Part shown: positions 8,375 through 16,805 of the stretch, one piece after another
How the letters are laid out: every line of letters starts with the position of its first letter
Numbering within the stretch: the stretch's first letter is position 1
Assembly (NCBI GenBank): GCA_021775805.1
Contig: JAJFHD010000105.1
Coordinates: 62,001-126,000 of the forward strand
Origin: Alphaproteobacteria bacterium
Lineage (GTDB): Bacteria > Pseudomonadota > Alphaproteobacteria > Rhizobiales > JAJFHC01
DNA length: 64,000 nt
Direction: 5' to 3'
The notes under the pieces: generated by a model
Told to the model about the DNA's origin: nothing
Database searches by the model: none
Seen by the model: only the letters and a program-made list of their open reading frames with translations
Position numbers and translations under genes: made by a program

Positions 8375-9160
8375 TCAGGGGCCCTTCCGGAGCTGATCGA
8401 GTTTGCGCAGATGACCTATGGCTTCAAACTGAGCGATGATCGCGTCAGCGACTGAGACTAGCGCGATCCACAGTATGTAGTAGTCGAGTACTCCCGACAG
8501 CCATGCCAGAAGACCGAGCAACGCGTAGAGCTGATCGAGACCCGCGAAGACGGCCCAGGCAATGGTTTTGACCATGTTACCGTCCGGCTCTTTCCGGGAA
8601 CTGCCGGAATCGGCCCCAGTCCCGTCCGGCACGTTGCCGTATTCCTTGAGGCTGGTCCGGCACAGCCGTGCAAACAGCGCGCACCACGCTGCCGCAATGG
8701 TTACGTACAGCCAGGTGACACCCAGTGTGACGGATCCGGGCGGTGGCCCGATCAACTGGTCGGCCAGATAACCCAAAGCGGCGTAGAACACGAACCTCTG
8801 GAGGATGTCGAACAGAAAATCCAGATAAGTTCCCAATTTGCTCGTCAGGCTCAGGCAACGCGCCATCGTGCCGTCGACGCAATCCAGAACGGCGTACAGC
8901 AGGCCAAGTCCGCAGATGGCCAGGATCGCAACAGACGGTTCAAACTCAAGTGCTGCCCAGACGATCGCCGGGATCAAGAGGCTGGCGGCAATGGTCACTG
9001 TTGTCGGATGAATGCCCGTGCCCATGAGTACCCAGGCCAGCACGAACGATACCGGCCGGTACAGGATCACCGTGCCCGGTTCGGTGCGAAGCTCCATGCC
9101 GAGTTTGGTGGCACGATAGTCGCGGGCAATCTGGCGCACTGTGATTTTCTGTTTAGACAC
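8375..9160 (-). CDS. CDP-alcohol phosphatidyltransferase, copy 2
   Basis: A 261-residue polytopic membrane protein with the full CDP-alcohol phosphatidyltransferase signature: DGTMAR, eight residues, G, TYL, D, FLF, D near residues 98-120. Compared with the copy at 3327 it has a longer N-terminus (about 50 residues before the first hydrophobic segment) and little other similarity, so it is probably not a recent duplicate. Two headgroup-transferring enzymes within 6 kb, on opposite strands, suggest either two successive transfer steps or two different products. It starts 5 bases after the stop of the membrane-protein gene at 9166 and is likely co-transcribed with it. Confidence 0.84.
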   Translation of the reverse strand: MSKQKITVRQIARDYRATKLGMELRTEPGTVILYRPVSFVLAWVLMGTGIHPTTVTIAASLLIPAIVWAALEFEPSVAILAICGLGLLYAVLDCVDGTMARCLSLTSKLGTYLDFLFDILQRFVFYAALGYLADQLIGPPPGSVTLGVTWLYVTIAAAWCALFARLCRTSLKEYGNVPDGTGADSGSSRKEPDGNMVKTIAWAVFAGLDQLYALLGLLAWLSGVLDYYILWIALVSVADAIIAQFEAIGHLRKLDQLRKGP

Positions 9161-9165
9161 AGGGT

Positions 9166-10017
9166 TTACGGCTTGCTACTGGAGAACATTCTTGTGTCCT
9201 GAAGCATACCGGCCTGGCGGGCGCATTCGTAACGAAACAACTCATGGGCAAAGCTGGCCAGGTAGCCGACAAACATGACAAGAAGAGCGACTTCGAAATT
9301 GACGATAAAGGAATGAACGACCGGCTCGGCAACGGGAAGGGGCTCGTTTCGGATCGTGTAAACGACAAAATAAACGAGGGCTCCCGACAGTATCATGCCC
9401 GCCATGACGACCCGCAATGCATTCATTCTTGGATTGAGGCATGTCGGACGGCTGCCTTGGGCCTGCGCCAACCGATAACAGACAAATCCACTCATCGAGA
9501 TACTGATCGTATGGCCTAGGAACAGCATGTAGCTGCCCGACAGGTGCAGCGCGACATTGATGTTCGAAGTGTATTGACTGAGCAGCACCATTCCGGCGGC
9601 CGCAATGATCTGAAACAAGAATGCCAGGGGCACAATCCACCAGGGTCCGAGGCGACCGCGCGAAGAAGAACCGGCAGGAGAATTTAAAAACGACAGATGC
9701 AGTTGACCAACTCGGTATGCCGCGTAGACAAGGAGCAATGCCGTCGGCAACATCCAGAGGGCAAATACTTCTCCGACGTAGGTATCGACGAGGGTCTGGC
9801 TGACGCTGGGCGTTTCCCAGGAAACTTTTTCGGGATGTCGGTCTGCAAATTCTACCTTTGCCCATATAATGTTGGAGATGACGATGGCAGGTGCCAGGAC
9901 GACGGGTGCCGTTCTCAGAGCTGCAACAATGAGCGACTCCTTTGACAAAACCGACCGGAGGCCGCTCCATAACACTGGATCGTCGCTTTGCATTGGATGT
10001 ACAGGTCTACTTGTCAT
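9166..10017 (-). CDS. Multispan membrane protein, possibly Frag1/DRAM/Sfk1-like
   Basis: A 283-residue protein with about six hydrophobic helices (near residues 28-50, 85-105, 125-150, 160-185, 200-225 and 235-260) and a large extracytoplasmic loop after the first. The layout and the helix containing NINVALHLSGSYMLFLGH are reminiscent of the Frag1/DRAM/Sfk1 (CWH43-N) family, which in eukaryotes is linked to lipid remodelling. I cannot confirm this by eye, so the name is tentative. It is first in the minus-strand run and is followed within 5 bases by a CDP-alcohol phosphatidyltransferase, which supports a lipid-related role. Confidence 0.5.
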   Translation of the reverse strand: MTSRPVHPMQSDDPVLWSGLRSVLSKESLIVAALRTAPVVLAPAIVISNIIWAKVEFADRHPEKVSWETPSVSQTLVDTYVGEVFALWMLPTALLLVYAAYRVGQLHLSFLNSPAGSSSRGRLGPWWIVPLAFLFQIIAAAGMVLLSQYTSNINVALHLSGSYMLFLGHTISISMSGFVCYRLAQAQGSRPTCLNPRMNALRVVMAGMILSGALVYFVVYTIRNEPLPVAEPVVHSFIVNFEVALLVMFVGYLASFAHELFRYECARQAGMLQDTRMFSSSKP

Positions 10018-10319
10018 GGCTGTTGAACAGGCTGCGGCAGTTGCACAGTTGGACGTCGAGATGGATAACCCCGGTCACGGAGGCCGTAACCGATGCCAAT
10101 GCGACGTAAAAAGAACGACAATGAGCCACAGTCAAAATCCAAACAAGCCAACCAAGCCAACCAAAGTTGGCACTAGCATGCTTGAACGGAAGTGTCCATT
10201 TGACTTGCGCGGAAGGCCGTCTGGCCGTAGCACATCGCTGTCTACCGTGCCTGCCGCGCTGCACCTGGAAGACCTGGGGGACATGACGGTTGTCACGAGT
10301 GCGATCTGAGGGGGCACCC
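10018..10319. other. Divergent intergenic region with a short tandem repeat
   Basis: This 302-base spacer separates the leftward membrane-protein gene from the rightward PLOD-type glycosyltransferase and should contain both promoters. The only structure I see is a 9-base unit CAAGCCAAC repeated in tandem at 10144-10152 and 10153-10161. A GAGGGGG Shine-Dalgarno-like stretch lies just before the ATG at 10320. Open frames here are short and without family features. Confidence 0.5.
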
Positions 10320-11180
10320 ATGCACGTTCTGGCTGTATCAAACAAAGAAAATCAAGGCTTCAGGCGTTATCTCGCGTCCTGCGAGCATTTTGGCATCGAA
10401 CCGGAAGTGCTGGGAATGGGTGAGCCGTTTCCGGCAATGGGGACTAAACTGGTGCATCTGCAGGCGCGGTTGCGCGAACTGCCGGAAACCGAAATCGTGT
10501 TGTTCAGCGATTGCTGGGATGTCGTCTTTGTGCGCGGCCTGAATGATATGGAAAACATCTTCCTGTCGTTTGATACGCCTTGCGTGTTTTCGGCGGAACC
10601 GAATTTCCGGTATGCCAAGCCGGACATGAAGCTGCAGAAGCAGCGATATCCTGCCGGCTCCGAGGCGGGGTTGTACCGGTTTCTGAATTCAGGTGCCTGG
10701 ATCGGCCGGGCCGGATATATGGCCAAGATGCTGGATGAGATCGACTGTCCGCCTGACTGGGACTGTGACCAGACGCTGTTCCACGACTGGTATATCGATC
10801 ATCCTGATGGGCTGATGCTCGATCATGAGCAAAAGTTGTTTGCCACGACGATTTTCAGAGAAGGCTTCGAGAACACGGATTTTGAAGTCGTGGACGGGGA
10901 ATTTCGACACAAACCGAATGGAACGACCCCGTTCCTTGTTCACTTCGGCGGAGAGAACCCGGCGTGCTCGGGGAAAGTCCTGGACATGTTGCCGTTTTCG
11001 CTGCCCCGTCTGCCGATTACCCGGAAGGCGCTCTGGGATTATCATACCAATGTGCTTTGGCTTTCCCCGATGTACCGGTTGGGTCTGAAACCATATCCCT
11101 ACGGCAAACCGCTGCAGTGGCTGCTGATCGCGATCGGACTGGTCGTGTTGCTTGCGCTGGTGGCCTTAACGAATTCCTGA
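10320..11180 (+). CDS. PLOD-type glycosyltransferase, paralog 1
   Basis: A 286-residue glycosyltransferase resembling the GT domain of procollagen lysyl hydroxylases (PLOD/GT25-like). EIVLFSDCWDVVFV near residues 60-73 carries the Asp pair expected to bind metal and UDP-sugar, WDCDQTLFHDWYID near 145 is the usual second conserved block, and LVHFGGEN near 215 closes the domain. The ORF ends in a hydrophobic helix (about residues 260-284), so the protein is tail-anchored. The ATG at 10320, with GAGGGGG upstream, is preferred over 10290. A close paralog lies at 13885-14751. In animals this fold adds galactose or glucose to hydroxylysine; the bacterial acceptor is unknown. Confidence 0.8.
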   Translation: MHVLAVSNKENQGFRRYLASCEHFGIEPEVLGMGEPFPAMGTKLVHLQARLRELPETEIVLFSDCWDVVFVRGLNDMENIFLSFDTPCVFSAEPNFRYAKPDMKLQKQRYPAGSEAGLYRFLNSGAWIGRAGYMAKMLDEIDCPPDWDCDQTLFHDWYIDHPDGLMLDHEQKLFATTIFREGFENTDFEVVDGEFRHKPNGTTPFLVHFGGENPACSGKVLDMLPFSLPRLPITRKALWDYHTNVLWLSPMYRLGLKPYPYGKPLQWLLIAIGLVVLLALVALTNS

Positions 11181-12329
11181 CTTGGAAACCTGCGGGCTGG
11201 CCGGGACACTTCTGTCATCTGATAAAGAAGAACGGCCCAGGGCAGAAAGTTGTCCGGCCGTCCGCTCGGCCGCATCGAGGGCACCTTCAATCAATCCGGG
11301 GCTTCTTGTGGCGGTTTCGGCACCGGTAAACCACAGTCTGCCTTCGGCATGCGGGCTGCGCAGAATGTCAGGACCGGTCTCGGGGTGCGACATTGGCTCT
11401 GCCAAATCACGAGGCGACGTGACGTACCTATCGGTTGCCCAGTCTTCAACGTGAATCGAACGGGGTTCGAGGCACGCCGGTCCGAAACAGCGGTGCAGTT
11501 GATCGCGTACATGAACTTTCAAGTGCGATCCGGCTTCGGCGCGCAGGGTGTGGGGCCAGCCAATGAAACCGAACAGGGCGGCGGGTGAACCTTCGGGACT
11601 GCTGTGATCATGGCCTTCGACAATCGGTCCCGCCTGGCTCGCTATTCGTCCCGACAGGCCGTTGTCGCGCCAGAACGGTCGCTCGAACAACGCGACCACC
11701 TTGGCGTGGGGTGCCATCCATGTTGGCGTCTGGCTCATGGCGGCGGTCAGTGAAGGCGGCAGTCCCGGCCGCCATTCAATGGTTCTCTCTGCGATGCGTG
11801 GCGGTAGTGCGACGATCAGGTGTTCGCATCTGAAGGTCTTCTCATCGTCACCGCTAACCGAGACATCCATACCTTGCCGGGTTACGGACACCGACTTGAC
11901 CGGGGATCCGGTCAAAAGAGTGCCTTCGGGCAGTCCGGCAATCAACTGATCGATCAGCGCCTGTGGTCCCCCCTTGAGTCTCATGTTGCCGTCCTGGGCG
12001 GGCAGGAACCGGACATCGGGGGCAGCATCCGGACCGTAGTCGAGAACCGCATTGCCGTTGGTGAACTGGGAGAACAGTTCAAGCCCGAGCCTGTCAATCC
12101 AGCGGCGCACGACGGGCTGGTAGGCCGGCCAAACCCACGTGGGACCAAGGTCCGCAAGATAATGTCCGGTAGTGTCGTCGAATACCGATCTGATGCGTCC
12201 GCCCGGTTCTTCGCGCGCCTCGACGACAAGTACAGATCTGCCCGTTTCAGCCAGCAGATAAGCACAGGCAAGGCCGGACAGCCCCGCGCCCACAATCATG
12301 ATCTCGGCGTCGGTTGCGGATGAGGTCAT
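11166..12329 (-). CDS. FAD-dependent amine oxidase/desaturase
   Basis: A 387-residue flavoprotein of the amine oxidase family (monoamine oxidase, phytoene desaturase relatives). The FAD dinucleotide fold IMIVGAGLSGLACAYLLAE starts at residue 10, with VVEAREEPGGRIRS marking the second conserved block, and a C-terminal FTGAETATRSPGLIEGAL flavin motif near 345. Length is slightly below the usual 430-460 residues. Its C-terminal codons overlap the end of the convergent glycosyltransferase by 15 bases. It follows the TetR gene with only 7 bases between, so the two are probably one transcript under TetR control. Substrate unknown; a lipid or glycan amine is conceivable from context. Confidence 0.8.
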   Translation of the reverse strand: MTSSATDAEIMIVGAGLSGLACAYLLAETGRSVLVVEAREEPGGRIRSVFDDTTGHYLADLGPTWVWPAYQPVVRRWIDRLGLELFSQFTNGNAVLDYGPDAAPDVRFLPAQDGNMRLKGGPQALIDQLIAGLPEGTLLTGSPVKSVSVTRQGMDVSVSGDDEKTFRCEHLIVALPPRIAERTIEWRPGLPPSLTAAMSQTPTWMAPHAKVVALFERPFWRDNGLSGRIASQAGPIVEGHDHSSPEGSPAALFGFIGWPHTLRAEAGSHLKVHVRDQLHRCFGPACLEPRSIHVEDWATDRYVTSPRDLAEPMSHPETGPDILRSPHAEGRLWFTGAETATRSPGLIEGALDAAERTAGQLSALGRSSLSDDRSVPASPQVSKSGIR

Positions 12330-12336
12330 GTATATA

Positions 12337-12897
12337 TCAGCCCTGGCCGGTCGAAAGATCGACCATGTGCTTGGTGATCGTGTCGAAAAGCTTGGTGTCG
12401 CCCATGCTGGTCGCCAGCATCATCGCGCCCTGATGGGTGGCAACCATGCTGGTGGACCATTTGCGCCGGTCACTTTTTGAAAGGGTTTCGGGTAGCGCCT
12501 GTTCCACCCATTTGACGTTTGCATCGAAGAACGACTGAACGGCCGTCACCAGTTTGCCGGGCAGGCCGGCCATCTCCGCTCCCAGCAGGCCGCACAGACA
12601 GATGGCATCGTCATCGGAGAGCGCCATGCGATAGACGGAACGGAACGCCTGAATCTTTTGCTTCGGGGTTTCAGCCTTCCTTGAAGCATTTTCAAGAACG
12701 TCGAAGAACCTCTGTGCGTAACGCTCGACCAGAGCGACACCGAGATCTTCCTTGTGTGGAAAGTGATAGTGGACGCTCGAACTCTTTATGCCGGTGTCGT
12801 TTGCCAGATCCCGAAAGCTGACGGCGTTATAGCCGCCACGACGCATCCGGTATTCCGCAGCGTCCAGCACTCTCTCTGTTGTGTTCATTGTCGCCAT
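12337..12897 (-). CDS. TetR/AcrR family transcriptional regulator
   Basis: A 186-residue TetR-family repressor. The N-terminal helix-turn-helix is clear: RVLDAAEYRMRRGGYNAVSF, then DLANDTGIKSSSVHYHFPHK with the typical YHF recognition-helix end (residues 8-50). The C-terminal ligand domain is divergent, with several Met/Cys residues. It is transcribed away from the cupin gene at 13063. The 165-base space between them contains two copies of a palindrome suited to a TetR dimer (12934-12947 and 12988-13001). It probably represses itself, the amine oxidase downstream, and the divergent cupin gene (inference). Confidence 0.88.
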   Translation of the reverse strand: MATMNTTERVLDAAEYRMRRGGYNAVSFRDLANDTGIKSSSVHYHFPHKEDLGVALVERYAQRFFDVLENASRKAETPKQKIQAFRSVYRMALSDDDAICLCGLLGAEMAGLPGKLVTAVQSFFDANVKWVEQALPETLSKSDRRKWSTSMVATHQGAMMLATSMGDTKLFDTITKHMVDLSTGQG

Positions 12898-12933
12898 CTC
12901 ATGTGGACCATTGATGCTGATATGCCACGTTGT

Positions 12934-12947
12934 CTATCTAGTGATAG
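12934..12947. promoter_or_regulatory. Predicted TetR operator 1
   Basis: The sequence reads CTATC, four bases, GATAG. The same half-sites with the same four-base spacer recur at 12988-13001, with a centre-to-centre distance of 54 bases (about five helical turns). The combined consensus of the better flanks is ACCTATC-N4-GATAGGT. A TTGACA lies between the sites on each strand (12951-12956 plus, 12971-12976 minus), compatible with divergent promoters. Confidence 0.62.
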
Positions 12948-12987
12948 GTCTTGACACGGGATGTGGAATTTGTCAATTTGATTCAAC

Positions 12988-13001
12988 CTATCGATAGATA
13001 G
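12988..13001. promoter_or_regulatory. Predicted TetR operator 2
   Basis: Second copy of CTATC-N4-GATAG, here with GATA as the spacer, so a shorter perfect palindrome CTATCGATAG is nested in it. It is nearer the cupin gene, 61 bases before its ATG. Two equal sites in one divergent spacer are the usual arrangement for a TetR repressor controlling both directions. Confidence 0.62.
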
Positions 13002-13062
13002 ATTTGTGAAAGAACCGTGGTTTATCGGGCCGGCGAACCACCGAGCAGGCAAGTGAGTGGTA

Positions 13063-13758
13063 ATGGACAAGATCGAACTGAATGCCAATTTTGATGAACG
13101 GGCGTCTGCGCACGGTTCAAAGCTGGAATGGAAGGCATCGCCTATGAAAGGTGTCGACCGACGGATGCTGGAGCGCATCGGCGACGAGGTTGCGCGTGCG
13201 ACAACTATTGTCCGTTACGCCCCCAACAGCAAGTTTTCATCCCATGTTCATACCGGTGGTGAAGAATTTCTGGTGCTCGACGGGACATTTCAGGACGAGC
13301 ATGGCGATTATCCGAAAGGCAGCTATATTCGGAATCCGCCGGAGTCCAGGCACACGCCGAGGTCCGATGCGGGGTGTACAATTCTGGTTAAGCTGTGGCA
13401 GTTCGACAAACACGACCGGACCCATGTGGTGGCCGACACCAACAAGCTTTCCCTGCATCGTATCGTTGGCCGCGATGACGTCGGTATCATGCCGCTATTC
13501 AATGATGGTCGCGAAGACGTGCGCCTTGAAAAATGGAACGCGGGCGCCACGGTGTCATATTCGCCGAGAGGGGGCCTCGAGGTCTTTGTCATCGACGGCG
13601 AATTCGAAGAGAGTGGCGAGGCGTTTGGAGAACATTCCTGGTTGAGGTTGCCGGCGGGCGCCGTCCTGAACGCTTCAACCGGCTCGCACGGTTGCCTGTG
13701 CTGGGTTAAAGAGGGCCACCTGGCACATCTTGACCTCAGCAGGTTTACGGGCGATTGA
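13063..13758 (+). CDS. ChrR-like double-cupin protein
   Basis: A 231-residue protein made of two cupin domains. The first (about residues 40-115) has HVHTGGEEFLVLDG with the metal-binding His/His/Glu set and a later His in ESRHTP. The second (about 135-215) has GGLEVFVIDGEFEE but lacks most ligands. This resembles the ChrR cupin-like family, whose members include zinc anti-sigma factors and metal-dependent oxygenases. No N-terminal zinc anti-sigma motif is present, so an enzymatic or sensory role is more likely. ATG at 13063. It is divergent from the TetR gene and shares the double-operator region with it. Confidence 0.78.
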   Translation: MDKIELNANFDERASAHGSKLEWKASPMKGVDRRMLERIGDEVARATTIVRYAPNSKFSSHVHTGGEEFLVLDGTFQDEHGDYPKGSYIRNPPESRHTPRSDAGCTILVKLWQFDKHDRTHVVADTNKLSLHRIVGRDDVGIMPLFNDGREDVRLEKWNAGATVSYSPRGGLEVFVIDGEFEESGEAFGEHSWLRLPAGAVLNASTGSHGCLCWVKEGHLAHLDLSRFTGD

Positions 13759-13884
13759 AGCCTGGCTGCTCGCCCCAAAGGTTGCTATCGGTTTACAATT
13801 CAATAATCGTATTGTTGACGGCATATCATTTGGAAGATGTCGGCGAACAACAGTCGTAGGCAGACATATCCAAAGCGGAATTCT

Positions 13885-14751
13885 ATGCGCGTTATCACCG
13901 TTTCGAACAGGGAAACCCCAGGGTTGAACCGTTATCTTGCTTCTTGCAGGAAATTTGGCATCGAGCCCGAAATATTGGGGGTGGGTGAACCGTTTCCCGC
14001 CATGTGCACGAGACTGGTGTACGTGATCCGGCGATTGCGTGAACTGCCCGAAGACGAGATCGTGCTGTTCAGTGATTCCTGGGATGTGGTTTTTGTCCGC
14101 AGTCTGGACGACTTGCAGGAGGTGTTCCTGAGTTTTAGTGCGCCTTGTGTCTTCTCGGCGGAACCTCACTTCCTCTACATCAAAGCCGACAAATACAAGC
14201 AATGGCAGCGCTATCCGGCCGGGACAGAGGTTGGTCTTTACCGGTTCATTAATGGCGGAGGATGGATAGCCAGAGCCGGCTACATGGCGGACATGCTCGA
14301 AGAGATCGATTGCCCTCCGGACTACAGTTGCGACCAGACGCTGTTCAACCAGTGGTTCATCGAACACCCCGACAGGATTGTGCTTGACCATGAGCAAAAG
14401 GTGTTCTCATCGACGATATTCCGGGAAGGGTTCGAACATACCGACTTCGAGACGGTAGATGGCGTGCTTCGCAACAAGCAGACGGGAAGCACTCCCTGCC
14501 TTGTTCACTTTGGCGGCGAAAATGCGCTGTGTTCCGCAAAAATCCTGGACATGCTGCCGTTTCCCCTGCCACGCCTGCCGACCACGGCGGCGACAGTCTG
14601 GGATTACTATACCAAGGTTGTCTGGCTTCGGGTCCTGTATGGACTGGGCCTGAAGCCTTACCCGCACGCTAAGCCCCTGGAATGGGTTCTCAAAGGAACT
14701 GGCGTCTTGCTGTTGTGCGGGCTGGCGGCGCTGGCGCTTTTGGCTGTGTGA
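13885..14751 (+). CDS. PLOD-type glycosyltransferase, paralog 2
   Basis: A 288-residue paralog of the protein at 10320-11180. They align end to end: the same GxGEPFPAM block, LFSDSWDVVFV with the Asp pair, CDQTLFNQWFIEHPD, EHEQK-type region, LVHFGGEN, and a C-terminal hydrophobic tail helix (about 262-285). The ATG at 13885 gives an N-terminus (MRVITVSNRETPGLNRYL) matching the paralog (MHVLAVSNKENQGFRRYL), so the ATG at 13837 is rejected. The two copies bracket the oxidase-TetR-cupin module. They may act sequentially on the same acceptor or on alternative ones. Confidence 0.8.
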   Translation: MRVITVSNRETPGLNRYLASCRKFGIEPEILGVGEPFPAMCTRLVYVIRRLRELPEDEIVLFSDSWDVVFVRSLDDLQEVFLSFSAPCVFSAEPHFLYIKADKYKQWQRYPAGTEVGLYRFINGGGWIARAGYMADMLEEIDCPPDYSCDQTLFNQWFIEHPDRIVLDHEQKVFSSTIFREGFEHTDFETVDGVLRNKQTGSTPCLVHFGGENALCSAKILDMLPFPLPRLPTTAATVWDYYTKVVWLRVLYGLGLKPYPHAKPLEWVLKGTGVLLLCGLAALALLAV

Positions 14752-14780
14752 CCGACAGTGAGGGTGAGAGTGGTCAAGCC

Positions 14781-14805
14781 GGTCTTTGCATGACATGCAG
14801 AGACC
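14781..14805. terminator. Stem-loop between convergent genes
   Basis: A near-perfect inverted repeat (GGTCT, T, TGCAT / ATGCA, G, AGACC with a 3-base GAC loop, 11 pairs counting one G-T) sits between the ends of two convergent genes. Neither side has a strong T-run, so it may act as a weak bidirectional terminator or a 3'-end stabiliser. Confidence 0.4.
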
Positions 14806-14847
14806 AGCTCAATCGGTTTCAGTCTTTCTCCGGTCCCGCAGACGGTA

Positions 14848-15423
14848 TCAGCGCGACACGAGACCGGACAGGGTGTCGCCGGCAACCGCCAGGCTTGCGA
14901 TCGTCGATGCGAGAGAATCCTTGGCAAGTTTCCTGGCTTCGCTTGCCTGGTCGAACAGGGAACCTGCCGTGAGGGAAATCACCAAAGCGAGTCCAGCGAC
15001 AAGAGCAGTCCGGCGTACGGTGCGGCGGGACGTCCCTGAGCCGGGACGTTGGGAATAGGGAGAGCGGGTGGCGTTGTTCAACCGCCGCGCACGGTTCGCC
15101 AGGATCTGCTGGTGCAATTCCGCCTGGCGGAGTTTCTCGGGATGAACTGCAAGTTCTGCTTGCGGATCGACTTGTTCGGTCCTCACCGGCCTGCGCGTCT
15201 TGGATGTGCGCCGCCTGTCGATGCCTGTCATAGTATCCGCGACACCGGGGATTGCCCGTCCAAGCTTTGCCGTTCGACGCATCCGACTGTTCATCGCACT
15301 CTTCTCCAGATTCCAACTGTGATGTACTTTCGCTGAACATTGCGCAATCGTTGCGACCAGCGTGTGATTGAATCTGGAAATATTGCGGCGCAGTGAAGGC
15401 AGGTTTTCGTTGAGTTTACTCAT
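14848..15423 (-). CDS. Small single-span membrane protein, last gene of the cytochrome operon
   Basis: A 191-residue protein of unknown family. The first 130 residues are basic and polar with many Arg. A single hydrophobic helix (LVAGLALVISLTAGSLF, about residues 141-157) follows, then a short Ala/Leu-rich tail. Its ATG lies 3 bases after the stop of the reductase gene, so it belongs to the same transcript. The topology (basic N-terminus inside, short tail outside) suggests an inner-membrane accessory factor. No cofactor motif is present. It could be a chance ORF, but the coupling and the clean transmembrane segment argue that it is real. Confidence 0.58.
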   Translation of the reverse strand: MSKLNENLPSLRRNISRFNHTLVATIAQCSAKVHHSWNLEKSAMNSRMRRTAKLGRAIPGVADTMTGIDRRRTSKTRRPVRTEQVDPQAELAVHPEKLRQAELHQQILANRARRLNNATRSPYSQRPGSGTSRRTVRRTALVAGLALVISLTAGSLFDQASEARKLAKDSLASTIASLAVAGDTLSGLVSR

Positions 15424-15426
15424 GTC

Positions 15427-16710
15427 TTAGAGCTCCAGCGTAAGATCTGTCTTTGGTTGGGCGACGCAGAGCAGGCAATGACCTTCTGCGGGGACTTTGG
15501 TGGGGGGCTGGTCGTACTTCACCTGTCCCTCCAGCAATGCGGTCACGCATGTGCCGCAGACGCCTGCGCGGCACGCAAATCGGGCCCTGATGCCGGCAGA
15601 TTCGGCCAGTTCCAGCAAACTCCCCTTGCCGGGTGTCCACTCGACCGTCTTGTTTGACTTGGAGAATGTAATGGCGACCTTTTGTTTCGCGTTACCGCCA
15701 TCGGCGACTTCGGATTTGGCATTCGCCGGCTTCGAAGCGCTGCCGAATGATTCTGTCTGAATGTCTTCCAGAGGCACGCCCCATTTCTGCAGGTCGGTTA
15801 CGATTGTTTTCATCATGGGCGGCGGGCCACACACATAGAATTCATAGTTGCGTGCGCGGAGCAGCGGTTTCATGCATTCCACGCGGACGAATCCCTCAAT
15901 GTCGTAGTCCGTGCCCATCCGGCATGTCCGTCTCGGGTTGCAATAGAATGTAACCACATTGAGGTTTGGCATCTCCCGATTGACGGATTGCAGATGATCG
16001 TACATGGCGTGATCGAGCCGGTTGGTGACACCGTAAAACAGCCAGATCTCGCGCTTGCTGCCAGACGCAATCAGGGTGTTCAACATGCTGAGCAGGGGGG
16101 TTATGCCAACGCCGCCCGCGACCAGTACGACGGGCCGGTTTGAATTCTGGTCAAGACAGAATGACCCCGAAGGCGCATGGACATCGACAACATCGCCGAC
16201 CTGCATGTCTTCGTGGAAATGACTCGATGACAACCCGGGCCTCGTCCCTTGCGGCGCATTCGCAGGCGTTCTCATCCGCTTCACCGTGATCCGGTAGAAC
16301 TCCTGATGGCTGGGGCTGTCGGACAGAGAGTAGCAACGCATCGTCTTCTGCGTTTGCCCGGGGATGTCCAGTTCGAATGTCAGGAACTGGCCTGGTTTGA
16401 AGGTCGGTATGGACTTCCGGTCGCTTGGCACGAGATAGAACGAGCACGTGTCCTTGTCAGGTGTTTCGTAACCACGCCACGCTATCTGGAACTTTCTCGC
16501 GCCTTGCCAAGCCGGCCGGTTGTTTTGTTCCAGGCTTTTGTTGTAGCTCGTTGCGCTGGTGGACAGGTCCCGCAACAGACGCAGGAACTCGCCGTCCAGC
16601 CGTGACGTCCTCACTCTGCGGACGACAACCCGATACAACAGCATCATTGCCTGATAGCCGGCCGTGGCGATCATTAAGACGCCACCCGCTGTGGTCAGTG
16701 CTTCCATCAT
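15427..16710 (-). CDS. Membrane-anchored FAD/[2Fe-2S] NAD(P)H oxidoreductase
   Basis: A 427-residue flavin reductase fused to a plant-type ferredoxin. An N-terminal helix (about residues 5-25) anchors it. The FAD-binding barrel has RCYSLSDSPS near 135, the NAD(P) domain has VAGGVGITPLLSML near 205 and YVCGPPPMM near 300. The C-terminal ferredoxin has CRAGVCGTC near 380 plus a later Cys in HCLLC, completing the four ligands. The order FNR then ferredoxin matches phthalate-dioxygenase-reductase/PaaE-type enzymes. The start at 16710 (ATGATG) follows GGGGGAA; an upstream start at 16788 is rejected. In the operon it would link cytosolic NAD(P)H to the cytochromes, in either direction (inference). 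Confidence 0.85.
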   Translation of the reverse strand: MMEALTTAGGVLMIATAGYQAMMLLYRVVVRRVRTSRLDGEFLRLLRDLSTSATSYNKSLEQNNRPAWQGARKFQIAWRGYETPDKDTCSFYLVPSDRKSIPTFKPGQFLTFELDIPGQTQKTMRCYSLSDSPSHQEFYRITVKRMRTPANAPQGTRPGLSSSHFHEDMQVGDVVDVHAPSGSFCLDQNSNRPVVLVAGGVGITPLLSMLNTLIASGSKREIWLFYGVTNRLDHAMYDHLQSVNREMPNLNVVTFYCNPRRTCRMGTDYDIEGFVRVECMKPLLRARNYEFYVCGPPPMMKTIVTDLQKWGVPLEDIQTESFGSASKPANAKSEVADGGNAKQKVAITFSKSNKTVEWTPGKGSLLELAESAGIRARFACRAGVCGTCVTALLEGQVKYDQPPTKVPAEGHCLLCVAQPKTDLTLEL

Positions 16711-16805
16711 ATTCCCCCGAATTTGGAACTGGTGAATGTTCCTTGGAAAGGTGAAACAGGATGCGGGCGCAGTACCGGGTGTCCGCATCCTGTCTTGGAT
16801 ATCTG

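Noticed and set aside
12951..12976. Explicit -35/-10 promoters between tetR and the cupin gene
   Set aside because: TTGACA occurs on both strands, but no good -10 box lies at 16-18 bases on either, so only the operators are reported.
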